From Agromyces mariniharenae (GTDB taxonomy: Bacteria > Actinomycetota > Actinomycetes > Actinomycetales > Microbacteriaceae): DNA of 64,000 nt. The notes beneath the pieces are model-generated. The model saw only the letters and a list, made by a program, of their open reading frames with translations. It was not told where the DNA came from and searched no databases. Position 1 is the first letter of the stretch; each line of letters opens with the position of its first letter. Shown one piece after another: positions 16,834 to 23,605 of the stretch. Location: the NCBI RefSeq assembly GCF_008122505.1, contig NZ_VSSB01000002.1, positions 1 to 64,000 on the forward strand. The letters run 5' to 3'. The translations under genes were made by a program, and so were the position numbers.

Positions 16834-18125
16834 CACTTGCCTCCCGTGGCCTGCGCGAGTGCCTGGTCCAGATCGTAGATGATGTCGTCGGCGTCCTCGA
16901 TGCCCACTGAGAGGCGGATCACGCCCGGCAGGACGCCCGCGTCGACGAGCTGCTGCTCGGTGAGCTGGGCGTGCGTGGTCGACGCCGGGTGGATGATGAG
17001 GGTCTTCGCGTCGCCGATGTTCGCGAGGTGGCTGGCGAGGTTCACGGACTCGATGACCTGCTGGCCGACCTCGCGACCGCCCTTCACCTCGAAGCTGAAC
17101 ACGGAACCGGGCCCCTGCGGCAGGTACTTCTGCGCGCGGTCGTGGTGCGGATGGTTCGGCAGGCCGGCCCAGAACACGCGCTCGATGCGCGGGTCCTGCT
17201 CGAGCCACTCGGCGACGGTGCGGGCGTTGTCGACGTGCGCCTGGATGCGGTACGGCAGTGTCTCGACCCCCTGCGCGAGCAGGAACGCCGAGTGCGGCGC
17301 GAGCGTCGGGCCGAGGTCGCGCAGCTGTTCGGCACGCAGGCGGGTGAGGAACGCGTACTCGCCGAAGTTGCCCGACCACTGCAGACCGCCGTAGTGCGGG
17401 ACCGGCTCGCCGAAGAGGGGGAACTTGTCGGAGTGCCAGTGGAACCGCCCCGACTCCACGACGACGCCGCCGAGCGTGGTGCCGTGCCCGCCGAGGAACT
17501 TCGTCGCCGAGTGCGTGACGATGTCGGCGCCCCACTCGATGGGGCGGTTGAGGTAGGGCGTCGGGATCGTCGAGTCGACGATGAACGGGATCCCGTGTGC
17601 GTGCGCGACGTCGGCGAGCGCCTCGAGGTCCGCGATTTCGCCCGAGGGGTTCGCGATGGTCTCGACGAAGAGCGCCTTCGTGTTCTCCCGGATCGCCGCC
17701 GCGTAGTCCTCGGCGTCGGCGCTCGCGACGAACGTCGTCTCGACGCCGAAGCGGCGCAGCGTCACGTCGAGCTGCGTGATCGAGCCGCCGTAGAGGTTCG
17801 CGCTCGCCACGATGTGGTCGCCGGCCCCGACCAGGCTCGCGAAGGTGATGTACTGCGCCGACAGGCCCGACGCGGTCGCGACGGCGCCGAGTCCGCCCTC
17901 GAGGCTCGCGACGCGCTCCTCGAAGCTCGCGACGGTCGGGTTGGCGAGCCGCGAGTAGATGTTGCCGTACTTCTGCAGCGCGAAGCGGGCCGCGGCATCC
18001 GCCGTGTCGTCGAAGACGAACGCGCTGGTCTGGTATATCGGCAGGGCGCGGGCCCCCGTCACCTGGTCGGGGATGTTGCCCGCGTGGATCGCACGCGTCT
18101 TGAAGCCGTATTCGCGGTCTGCCAT
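16833..18125 (-). CDS. metY: O-acetylhomoserine sulfhydrylase (MetY), PLP enzyme
   Basis: The 430-residue protein is a Cys/Met-metabolism PLP enzyme: YGNIYSRLANPTVASFEERVASLEGG near the N-terminus, the PLP-lysine motif SATKFLGGHGT (Lys near 213), and family length. It joins O-acetylhomoserine and sulfide to give homocysteine. ATG 18125 is chosen: the minus-strand -10 box TAGCGT lies seven bases before it and overlaps the upstream GTG at 18134. It is followed by the overlapping CoA-binding gene. No SAM riboswitch is seen, as expected for a leaderless message. Confidence 0.93.
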   Translation of the reverse strand: MADREYGFKTRAIHAGNIPDQVTGARALPIYQTSAFVFDDTADAAARFALQKYGNIYSRLANPTVASFEERVASLEGGLGAVATASGLSAQYITFASLVGAGDHIVASANLYGGSITQLDVTLRRFGVETTFVASADAEDYAAAIRENTKALFVETIANPSGEIADLEALADVAHAHGIPFIVDSTIPTPYLNRPIEWGADIVTHSATKFLGGHGTTLGGVVVESGRFHWHSDKFPLFGEPVPHYGGLQWSGNFGEYAFLTRLRAEQLRDLGPTLAPHSAFLLAQGVETLPYRIQAHVDNARTVAEWLEQDPRIERVFWAGLPNHPHHDRAQKYLPQGPGSVFSFEVKGGREVGQQVIESVNLASHLANIGDAKTLIIHPASTTHAQLTEQQLVDAGVLPGVIRLSVGIEDADDIIYDLDQALAQATGGK

Positions 18126-18191
18126 GCGGTCCACGCTAGCCGTGCGCCGGGTGCGGCTCGCGCGCCGCCGTAACCGGGGGCAACGGGCGCC

Positions 18192-18749
18192 TCAACCGAC
18201 CACGTCGTCGGTCGACACGACGCGCGCGAACTCGCCGCCGTCGAGGTTCACCGCGGTCGCGCGCGCGAGCTCGGCGGCCGTGAGGCGGATGCCGCCCGGC
18301 CCCTCGAGGTCGAACGTGTGCGTCGCGTCGAGCGGGACGATCACGTCGTACCCGAGGTTGCCGCCCACGCGGGCCGTGGTCTCGACGCACATGTTCGTCT
18401 GGATGCCGCAGACCACGAGTTGACGGATGCCGCGCTCGCGCAGCCACGCGTCGAGGTCGGGCCGCCCGTGGAATGCCGAGTTCACCTCCTTCGAGACGAG
18501 GAGCTCGTGCGCGGCATCCGCCACCACGTCCTTCAGCGCGTTGCCCGGGGTGCCGGGTGCGAGGGGCGACCCCTCCTCCTCCGAGTCGTGCCGCACCAGG
18601 ACGACGGGACGCCCGGCGTCGGTCCACGCGGCGACGAGCCGGCCGATGTTCGCCTCGGCATCGGGGTTGTCGCGGGGCCCCCAGCCGGGGTCGTCGAACC
18701 CCCGCTGCACGTCGATCACGAGGAGGGCGGCGTCGTCGGCGATGTCCAT
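18192..18749 (-). CDS. isochorismatase-like cysteine hydrolase
   Basis: The 185-residue product has the catalytic triad of the family: Asp in LLVIDVQRGF (about residue 13), Lys in VSKEVNSAF (about 87), and Cys in CGIQTNMCVETTAR (about 120). Family members hydrolyse isochorismate, nicotinamide or other small amides. The GIQTNMCVE form is common in unspecific cysteine hydrolases, so I leave the substrate open. CAGGAT lies six bases before the ATG as a -10 candidate. Confidence 0.88.
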   Translation of the reverse strand: MDIADDAALLVIDVQRGFDDPGWGPRDNPDAEANIGRLVAAWTDAGRPVVLVRHDSEEEGSPLAPGTPGNALKDVVADAAHELLVSKEVNSAFHGRPDLDAWLRERGIRQLVVCGIQTNMCVETTARVGGNLGYDVIVPLDATHTFDLEGPGGIRLTAAELARATAVNLDGGEFARVVSTDDVVG

Positions 18750-18835
18750 GCGTCCATCCTGCGTCGGCGCGCCCGCACACGGGCCGCGAATGCCTGCCGA
18801 TCGTCGTCGGGATCCTGCCGCCCTAGGCTCGGGGG

Positions 18836-19132
18836 ATGATCCTCGAGCACGCGATCCTGCCCGTCGTCCCCGGCCGCGAGGCGGACTTCGAGGCGGCGTT
18901 CGCCGAGGCGAAGCCGATCATCGCGTCGACGCCCGGCTTCGTCGACCTCACGCTGTCGCACTCGATCGAGACGCCGAACGCCTACCTCCTGCTCGTGCAC
19001 TGGGAGAGCGTCGAGGCGCACGAGCAGGGGTTCCGCGGCTCGCCCGAGTACGAGCGCTGGCGGGCGCTGCTGCACGGGTTCTACGAGCCGTTCCCCGTGG
19101 TCGAGCATTTCGCCGAGGTCGCGCGGGCCTGA
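18836..19132 (+). CDS. antibiotic biosynthesis monooxygenase (ABM) domain protein
   Basis: This 98-residue protein has the small ferredoxin-like ABM fold: ILPVVPGREADFEAAFAEA, a central LTLSHSIETPNAYLLLVHWES, then helices and FYEPFPVVEHF. Members are cofactor-free monooxygenases or haem-degrading enzymes, but many have no known role. The gene is leaderless in appearance: TAGGCT at 18824-18829 and six bases before the ATG. It stands alone. Confidence 0.88.
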   Translation: MILEHAILPVVPGREADFEAAFAEAKPIIASTPGFVDLTLSHSIETPNAYLLLVHWESVEAHEQGFRGSPEYERWRALLHGFYEPFPVVEHFAEVARA

Positions 19133-19170
19133 CGGCCGCCACGATCGCGCCCGACCTCGCGCGAGCTCAC

Positions 19171-19278
19171 CGTCCGCGCGAGCCCTCCGTCCGCGCGAGC
19201 CCTCCGTCCGCGCGACTGCGCCACTTCGGCGCCGTCTGCGCCAGTTCGGGTGGCGCAACGGGCGTCGAAGTGGCGCAG
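19171..19278. repeat. 17-base direct repeats followed by a nested inverted repeat
   Basis: CGTCCGCGCGAGCCCTC is repeated at 19171-19187 and 19188-19204, with a partial third copy to 19215. Directly after it, CTGCGCCACTTCG (19216-19228) has a perfect inverted copy at 19266-19278; inside lies TGCGCCA/TGGCGCA. The gap between the ABM gene and the gdx riboswitch is 337 bases; this repeat, the hairpin at 19319-19342 and the riboswitch account for most of it. Confidence 0.75.
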
Positions 19279-19318
19279 GGCCGGGCAGCGGATGCCGCGT
19301 GCGGTGCGGCCTGACGCA

Positions 19319-19342
19319 AGCGGATGCCGCGCGGCATCCGCT
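19319..19342. terminator. palindromic GGATGCC hairpin
   Basis: AGCGGATGCCGC is followed at once by its exact complement, a 24-base perfect palindrome. It is made from the genome's most frequent heptamer. It may terminate transcripts coming from the ABM gene or insulate the riboswitch promoter; no T-run follows. Confidence 0.5.
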
Positions 19343-19378
19343 GCCCAGCCTGCACAGGGCTTGATCAGGCCCGGTTGC

Positions 19379-19449
19379 TAGCCTCGAGGCAGGTCGCACT
19401 GCGCGGCCCCGGACGAGGGAACCCAGTACCCGGAACGCGACAAGACTGG
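19379..19449 (+). promoter_or_regulatory. promoter and guanidine-III (ykkC-III) riboswitch
   Basis: The segment 19409-19449 has the guanidine-III aptamer core: CCGGACGAGG, then GTACCCGG, then GACAAG. CCAGT (19423-19427) pairs with ACTGG (19445-19449) to form the pseudoknot helix. The ribosome site AGGAGAG follows six bases later and ATG at 19470. In this class, guanidine stabilises the pseudoknot and frees translation. A TAGCCT -10 candidate lies at 19379-19384. The matching to the known Thermobifida-type aptamer is from memory. Confidence 0.9.
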
Positions 19450-19469
19450 CACTCAGGAGAGTGGACGTC

Positions 19470-19793
19470 ATGGCGTGGGTCATCCTCATCGCATCCGGTG
19501 TGCTCGAAGCCGTCTGGGCGACGGCGCTCGGCAGGTCAGAGGGCTTCACGAAGCTGTGGCCGTCGGTGATCTTCTTCGGCGCGCTCGTGCTCTCGATGGG
19601 CGGGCTCGCGTGGGCGATGCGCGACATCTCCACAGGCACCGCGTACGCGGTGTGGGTCGGCATCGGTGCGGCCCTCACGGTCGTCTGGGCGATGGTCACG
19701 GGCGACTCGGACGTCTCCTGGATGAAGCTCGCCCTCATCGCGGGCCTCGTGGGCTGCGTCGTCGGCCTCAAGCTCGTCGACGGCAGCCACTAG
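19470..19793 (+). CDS. gdx: SMR family guanidinium exporter (Gdx/SugE type)
   Basis: The 107-residue protein has four membrane helices and the SMR sequence of the Gdx subgroup: the proton/substrate Glu in VLEAVWATALG (about residue 13) and the KLWPS motif, then SMGGLAWAMRDISTGTAYAVWVGIGA. Gdx exporters expel guanidinium in exchange for protons as dual-topology dimers; a single gene fits that. The guanidine-III riboswitch directly upstream strongly supports guanidinium over quaternary ammonium compounds. ATG at 19470 has AGGAGAG before it; the GTG at 19461 has no room for a ribosome site. Confidence 0.94.
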   Translation: MAWVILIASGVLEAVWATALGRSEGFTKLWPSVIFFGALVLSMGGLAWAMRDISTGTAYAVWVGIGAALTVVWAMVTGDSDVSWMKLALIAGLVGCVVGLKLVDGSH

Positions 19794-19808
19794 CCAGAAC
19801 AGGCACGA

Positions 19809-19843
19809 AGCGGATGCCGCAGGCCGACGCCGCGGCATCCGCT
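19809..19843 (+). terminator. terminator hairpin after gdx
   Basis: AGCGGATGCCGC (19809-19820) and its complement (19832-19843) form a 12-bp stem with an 11-base loop, sixteen bases after the gdx stop. No T-run follows. Confidence 0.7.
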
Positions 19844-19871
19844 CGCGTTCGCCCAAGCGTGTAAAGAATGC

Positions 19872-19921
19872 TTGACATCATGTCGCGTTTGATTGACACT
19901 GGCCATGTCAAACATTGTTTA
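19872..19921 (+). promoter_or_regulatory. promoter/operator region of the XRE-MDR unit
   Basis: This AT-richer stretch holds TTGACA at 19872-19877 and 19893-19898. Two dyads overlap them: GACATCATGTC (19874-19884) and TTGACA...TGTCAA (19893-19898 / 19906-19911). They share the half-site TTGACAT/ATGTCAA, a likely operator for the XRE regulator encoded second in the unit. A -10 is not clear; TGTTTA at 19916-19921 is one candidate. GAGGAG before the ATG at 19936 is the ribosome site. Confidence 0.65.
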
Positions 19922-19935
19922 CCTGAGGAGTTGGC

Positions 19936-20367
19936 ATGTCGTACGAGGAGAAGGGGACCTGGCTCTACCTGGTGGTCGCCGTCGTCGGCTACACCGTGTA
20001 CCTCTCGCTGGTGCTGCCGCAGGTCGCCGGCGGCGTTCCCGTCGAAGACGTCGACTACGTGCCGGTCATGCTCTGGACCATCGGCGGCGCGATCGTCGCC
20101 ACGATCGTGCTGCGCATCCTCGTCGAGATCGTGTTCCCGAGCGAGAGCACCAAGGGCGACGTCCGTGACAAGGAGATCGATCGGCTCGGCACCCGGGTCG
20201 GCAGCTCGTTCGTCGTGATCGGCGCGCTCGGCGCGCTCGTGCTCGCGATGCTCGAGGCCGACTGGTTCTGGATCGCGAACGTCATCTACCTGTGCTTCGT
20301 GCTCTCGGCGCTGCTCGAGAGCATCACCCGCCTCGTGGCCTACCGCAGGGGCGTGCCGACATGGTGA
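19936..20367 (+). CDS. four-helix membrane protein, unknown function
   Basis: The 143-residue protein has about four hydrophobic segments (about 9-28, 42-64, 90-108, 111-130), with EIVFPSESTKGDVRDKEIDRLGTRVG between the second and third. This resembles DUF2178-type proteins that are often paired with a small XRE regulator. Function unknown. Its final codons overlap the regulator start (ATGGTGA), so the two are coupled. The start is set by GAGGAG upstream. Confidence 0.8.
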   Translation: MSYEEKGTWLYLVVAVVGYTVYLSLVLPQVAGGVPVEDVDYVPVMLWTIGGAIVATIVLRILVEIVFPSESTKGDVRDKEIDRLGTRVGSSFVVIGALGALVLAMLEADWFWIANVIYLCFVLSALLESITRLVAYRRGVPTW

Positions 20368-20594
20368 AGCCGACGCGCGTCACCAACGACATCCGCTCGT
20401 TGCGGTTCCGGCAGGGCGAGATGACCCAGGCCGACCTGGCGCAGCGCCTCGGCGTGACCCGCCAGACCGTCATCGCCATCGAGCAGGGGCGGTACTCGCC
20501 GTCGCTCGAGATGGCCTTCCAGATCGCGCGGGTGTTCGGGGTCCCGCTCGACGACGTGTTCCAGTACCCCGAGGTCGAGGAGACGAAGCGATGA
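20361..20594 (+). CDS. small XRE-family transcriptional regulator
   Basis: The 77-residue protein is almost only a helix-turn-helix domain: MTQADLAQRLGVTRQTVIAIEQGRYSPSLEMAFQIA (about 20-56, the last part LDDVFQYPE). It has the look of YozG/PaiA-type small repressors that pair with a membrane protein. It overlaps the genes on both sides, so it is second in a coupled four-gene unit, and the dyads at 19872-19921 are the likely target. Confidence 0.9.
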   Translation: MVKPTRVTNDIRSLRFRQGEMTQADLAQRLGVTRQTVIAIEQGRYSPSLEMAFQIARVFGVPLDDVFQYPEVEETKR

Positions 20595-21619
20595 GGGCAG
20601 CGATGTTCGACCGGTACGGTCCGGCCGAGGTGGTGCGCATCGAGGAGCGGCCCGTTCCCGAGGTGGGCGACGGTGAGGTGCTGGTGCGGGTGGATGCCTC
20701 GGCGGTCGGGGTCACCGATGCCGTGAGCCGGTCGGGATCCCCGTGGTTCGCCCGCCTGTTCTTCGGGCTGCGACGCCCGAAGTACCCGATGCTGGGCACG
20801 GAGTTCGCGGGCGCGATCGAGCGGGTCGGCGCGGGCGTGACCCGCTTCGCGCCGGGCGACCGGGTCTTCGGCGCCGCCGAGGTGGGTGCCGGCGCGACCG
20901 CGGAGTTCGTCGTGGTCGGCGAGCACGGGGCGATCGCGCAGGCGCCCCGTGGGCTGGATGCAGCGCACGCCGTGGCGACCGTCGACGGCTTCCTCACCGC
21001 GCTGCCGTTCCTGCGCGATGCGGGGGAGGTGCGGCCGGGGCAGTCCTTGCTCGTGAACGGCGCCTCGGGCACCGTCGGCTCGGCGGCCGTGCAACTGGCG
21101 AAGCACCTCGGGGCATCCGTCACCGCGGTCACGAGCGGCCCGAACGCGGAGCTCGTGCGCTCGCTCGGCGCCGACCGGGTCATCGACTACACGCGCGAGG
21201 ACTTCACGGCCGAGCGCGGCGCCTACGACGTGATCTTCGACGCGGTCGGCAAGCGCTCGTTCGGCGAGTGCCGGCGGGCGCTCACGGCGCACGGCATCTA
21301 CCTCACGACGGTGCCGACCGGCGCGATCATGCTGCAGACGCCGCTGACCCGGGTGTTCCGGCGCGGGCGGCGCGCGGCCATCGCATTCACCGGCCTGCGC
21401 GACTCGAGCGTGAAGGGACGCGAGCTCGAACAGCTCACGAGCCTGGTCGAGTCGGGCGCGTTCGTTCCGGTCGTCGACCGGATCCTGCCCCTCGACGAGC
21501 TCGTCGCCGCGCACCACCGCGTCGAGACCGGCCACAAGGTCGGCAGCGTCGTGATCGCGGTGTCGGATGCCGCGGAGCGGGCCGACTCCGTCAGCGAGGC
21601 GAACGGGGCCGGCGCGTGA
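20591..21619 (+). CDS. MDR-family NAD(P)-dependent oxidoreductase (quinone reductase-like)
   Basis: The 342-residue protein is a zinc-free medium-chain dehydrogenase: GroES-like N-terminal domain (EVLVRVDASAVGVTDAVSRSG), nucleotide-binding LLVNGASGTVGSAAVQLAKHLGASV (about 145-170), and a C-terminal PVVDRILPLDELVAAH. Structural-zinc cysteines are absent. Such enzymes reduce quinones or enones with NADPH. It overlaps the regulator by four bases (ATGA) and the next MDR gene by four (GTGA). Confidence 0.88.
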   Translation: MRAAMFDRYGPAEVVRIEERPVPEVGDGEVLVRVDASAVGVTDAVSRSGSPWFARLFFGLRRPKYPMLGTEFAGAIERVGAGVTRFAPGDRVFGAAEVGAGATAEFVVVGEHGAIAQAPRGLDAAHAVATVDGFLTALPFLRDAGEVRPGQSLLVNGASGTVGSAAVQLAKHLGASVTAVTSGPNAELVRSLGADRVIDYTREDFTAERGAYDVIFDAVGKRSFGECRRALTAHGIYLTTVPTGAIMLQTPLTRVFRRGRRAAIAFTGLRDSSVKGRELEQLTSLVESGAFVPVVDRILPLDELVAAHHRVETGHKVGSVVIAVSDAAERADSVSEANGAGA

Positions 21620-22584
21620 GGGCGATCGTGCACCGCCGCTACGGCGGGCACGAGGTGCTCGAGCTCGGTGAGGTCGATGCGCCCGAGCCCGCAGCCGACG
21701 AGGTGCTCATCCGCGTCGACGCGGTCGCGGTGAGCGCCGGCGACGTGTTCCTCATGCGCGGCGAACCGAGCATGGTGCGGCTCGCGTTCGGGCTCTCGCG
21801 ACCGAAGCGGCCGGTGCTCGGCCGCGACGTCGCCGGCGAGGTCGCCGCGGTCGGGCCGGCCGTGACGCGGTTCCGCGTCGGAGATCCCGTGTACGCCGAG
21901 TCCGACCAGGGCGGCTGGGCCGAGCTCGTCGTAGTGCCCGAGCGCTTCGCGGCGCGGCGACCGGCGTCGGTCGACGCGGCGCACGCGGCGGCCGTGCCGG
22001 TGTCGGGCACGACAGCGCTGCAGGGCCTGCGGCTCGCCCGCGTCGGGCCGGGTCAGCACGTGCTCATGACGGGCGCGTCGGGCGGCGTCGGCGGTTTCGC
22101 GGTGCAGCTCGCCAAGGCGATGGGCGCCGAGGTCACCGGGGTCTGCCGTGCCGAGAAGGCCGACCACGTGCGCGCCATCGGCGCCGACCACGTCATCGAT
22201 CACACGACCGAGGACTTCACCGCGCATGCGGGCCGGTACGACGTCGTGTTCGACATGGTCGCCGATCGCTCGCTCCGGCGCATCAGCCGCTCCCTGACGC
22301 GCGGCGGCACGCTCGTGCTCTCGTCGGGCCGCGGGGGACGCGTGGTCGGTCCGCTCTGGCGCATCGCGGCGGCATCCGTCATGTCGCCATTCGTGCCGCA
22401 GCACCTGCGCACGCTCGCGGCGAAGCGCGACGGCGACGACCTCGCCGAGCTGACCCGGCGCATCGACGCGGGCGAGGTGCGGCCCGTCGTCGACACGGTG
22501 TTCCCGCTCGAGCGGGCCGCCGACGCGGTCGCCAGGTTCGAAGCCGGCGACGTGCGCGGCAAGCTCGTGCTCGCGGTGCGCTGA
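21616..22584 (+). CDS. second MDR-family oxidoreductase
   Basis: The 322-residue protein has the same layout as its neighbour: GroES-like domain with VLIRVDAVAVSAGDVFLMRGEP, nucleotide-binding HVLMTGASGGVGGFAVQLAKAMGAEV (about 145-171), and PVVDTVFPLERAADAVARFEAG at the end. The two are clearly related and probably arose by tandem duplication. GTG at 21616 overlaps the stop of the first. The pair may act on related substrates; the substrate is not evident from sequence. Confidence 0.88.
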   Translation: MRAIVHRRYGGHEVLELGEVDAPEPAADEVLIRVDAVAVSAGDVFLMRGEPSMVRLAFGLSRPKRPVLGRDVAGEVAAVGPAVTRFRVGDPVYAESDQGGWAELVVVPERFAARRPASVDAAHAAAVPVSGTTALQGLRLARVGPGQHVLMTGASGGVGGFAVQLAKAMGAEVTGVCRAEKADHVRAIGADHVIDHTTEDFTAHAGRYDVVFDMVADRSLRRISRSLTRGGTLVLSSGRGGRVVGPLWRIAAASVMSPFVPQHLRTLAAKRDGDDLAELTRRIDAGEVRPVVDTVFPLERAADAVARFEAGDVRGKLVLAVR

Positions 22585-22615
22585 GCGGCGCGGGCGCCGA
22601 TCGCACGGGTCGGCC

Positions 22616-23605
22616 TCAGCCGAGCAGCACCGCGCCGTACGCGAGCGCGGCGACGAGCACCCACGACGTGAGGCCGACCACGAGCGCGCGCCATCCGGTG
22701 TGCACGAGCTCGACCACGCGGATCGACGCGCCGAGGGCGAAGAGCGCCGTCGCGAGGAACGCGGTCTGCACGACGTCGGCGCCGGTGAGCAGCCACTCGG
22801 GCAGCGGCACGAACGAGTTCAGCAGCACCGCCGCGAGGAAGCCGGCGATGAACAGGGGCACGATCGGCGGGTGCGGGCCGGCGGGCTCGATCGCGCGGCG
22901 TCGCTCGACCGCGGCGGTGATCGCGACCATCGGCGCGAGCATGAGCACGCGCGTGAGCTTCACGACCACGGCGACCGCAAGCGCCGCCGGTCCCGCGAGC
23001 TGCGCCGTCGCCACGACCTGCCCGACGTCGTGCACGCCGGCGCCGACCCAGTGCCCGAAGCCCGTCGCCGAGAGCCCGAGCGGATGCCACAGCGCGGGCA
23101 GCACGGCGATGGCGAGCGTGCCGCACAGCGTCACGAGCGCCACGGGCACGGCCTGCTCCTCGTCGCGGGCGCGCACGGTCGCGCCCATCGCGCCGATCGC
23201 GGACGCACCGCAGATCGCGAAGCCGCTGGCCACGAGCACCGGCTGGTGCCCGGGCAGCCCGAGCGCCCGCCCGAGTCCGATCGTGCCGGCGAACGTCAGC
23301 ACGACGACGGCGATCGTCGTGAGGATCGTGATCCAGCCGAGGCCCGCGATGTCGACGAGGCTGAGCTTCAGGCCGAGCAGCACGATGCCGAGGCGCAGCA
23401 GTCGCCGCGCGGCGAGCTGCAGGCCCGGCGCGAGGCGACCGGCGAGGGCGGGCTGCAGGGCGGGCACCTGGCCGACCAGGATCCCGAGTGCGACGGCGGC
23501 CGTGAGGATCGGCACGGCCGGCATGGCGAGATGCGCGAGCCAGGCCACGAGCGCCGCGGAGGCCGCGATGGCGAGTCCCGGCATCAGTTCGCGCATCGGG
23601 CTCAC
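22616..23605 (-). CDS. YeiH-family putative sulfate exporter-like transporter
   Basis: The 329-residue membrane protein has ten or so hydrophobic segments and YeiH/UPF0324 signatures: LRLGIVLLGLKLSL, ASGFAICGASAIGAMGATVRARDEE, and GVGHDVGQVV-like GAGVHDVGQVVATAQ. The family is annotated as sulfate exporters on limited evidence. GTG at 23605 overlaps the mannosyltransferase stop (GTGA), which favours it over ATG 23596. The coupling to a glycosyltransferase looks incidental. Confidence 0.85.
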   Translation of the reverse strand: MSPMRELMPGLAIAASAALVAWLAHLAMPAVPILTAAVALGILVGQVPALQPALAGRLAPGLQLAARRLLRLGIVLLGLKLSLVDIAGLGWITILTTIAVVVLTFAGTIGLGRALGLPGHQPVLVASGFAICGASAIGAMGATVRARDEEQAVPVALVTLCGTLAIAVLPALWHPLGLSATGFGHWVGAGVHDVGQVVATAQLAGPAALAVAVVVKLTRVLMLAPMVAITAAVERRRAIEPAGPHPPIVPLFIAGFLAAVLLNSFVPLPEWLLTGADVVQTAFLATALFALGASIRVVELVHTGWRALVVGLTSWVLVAALAYGAVLLG

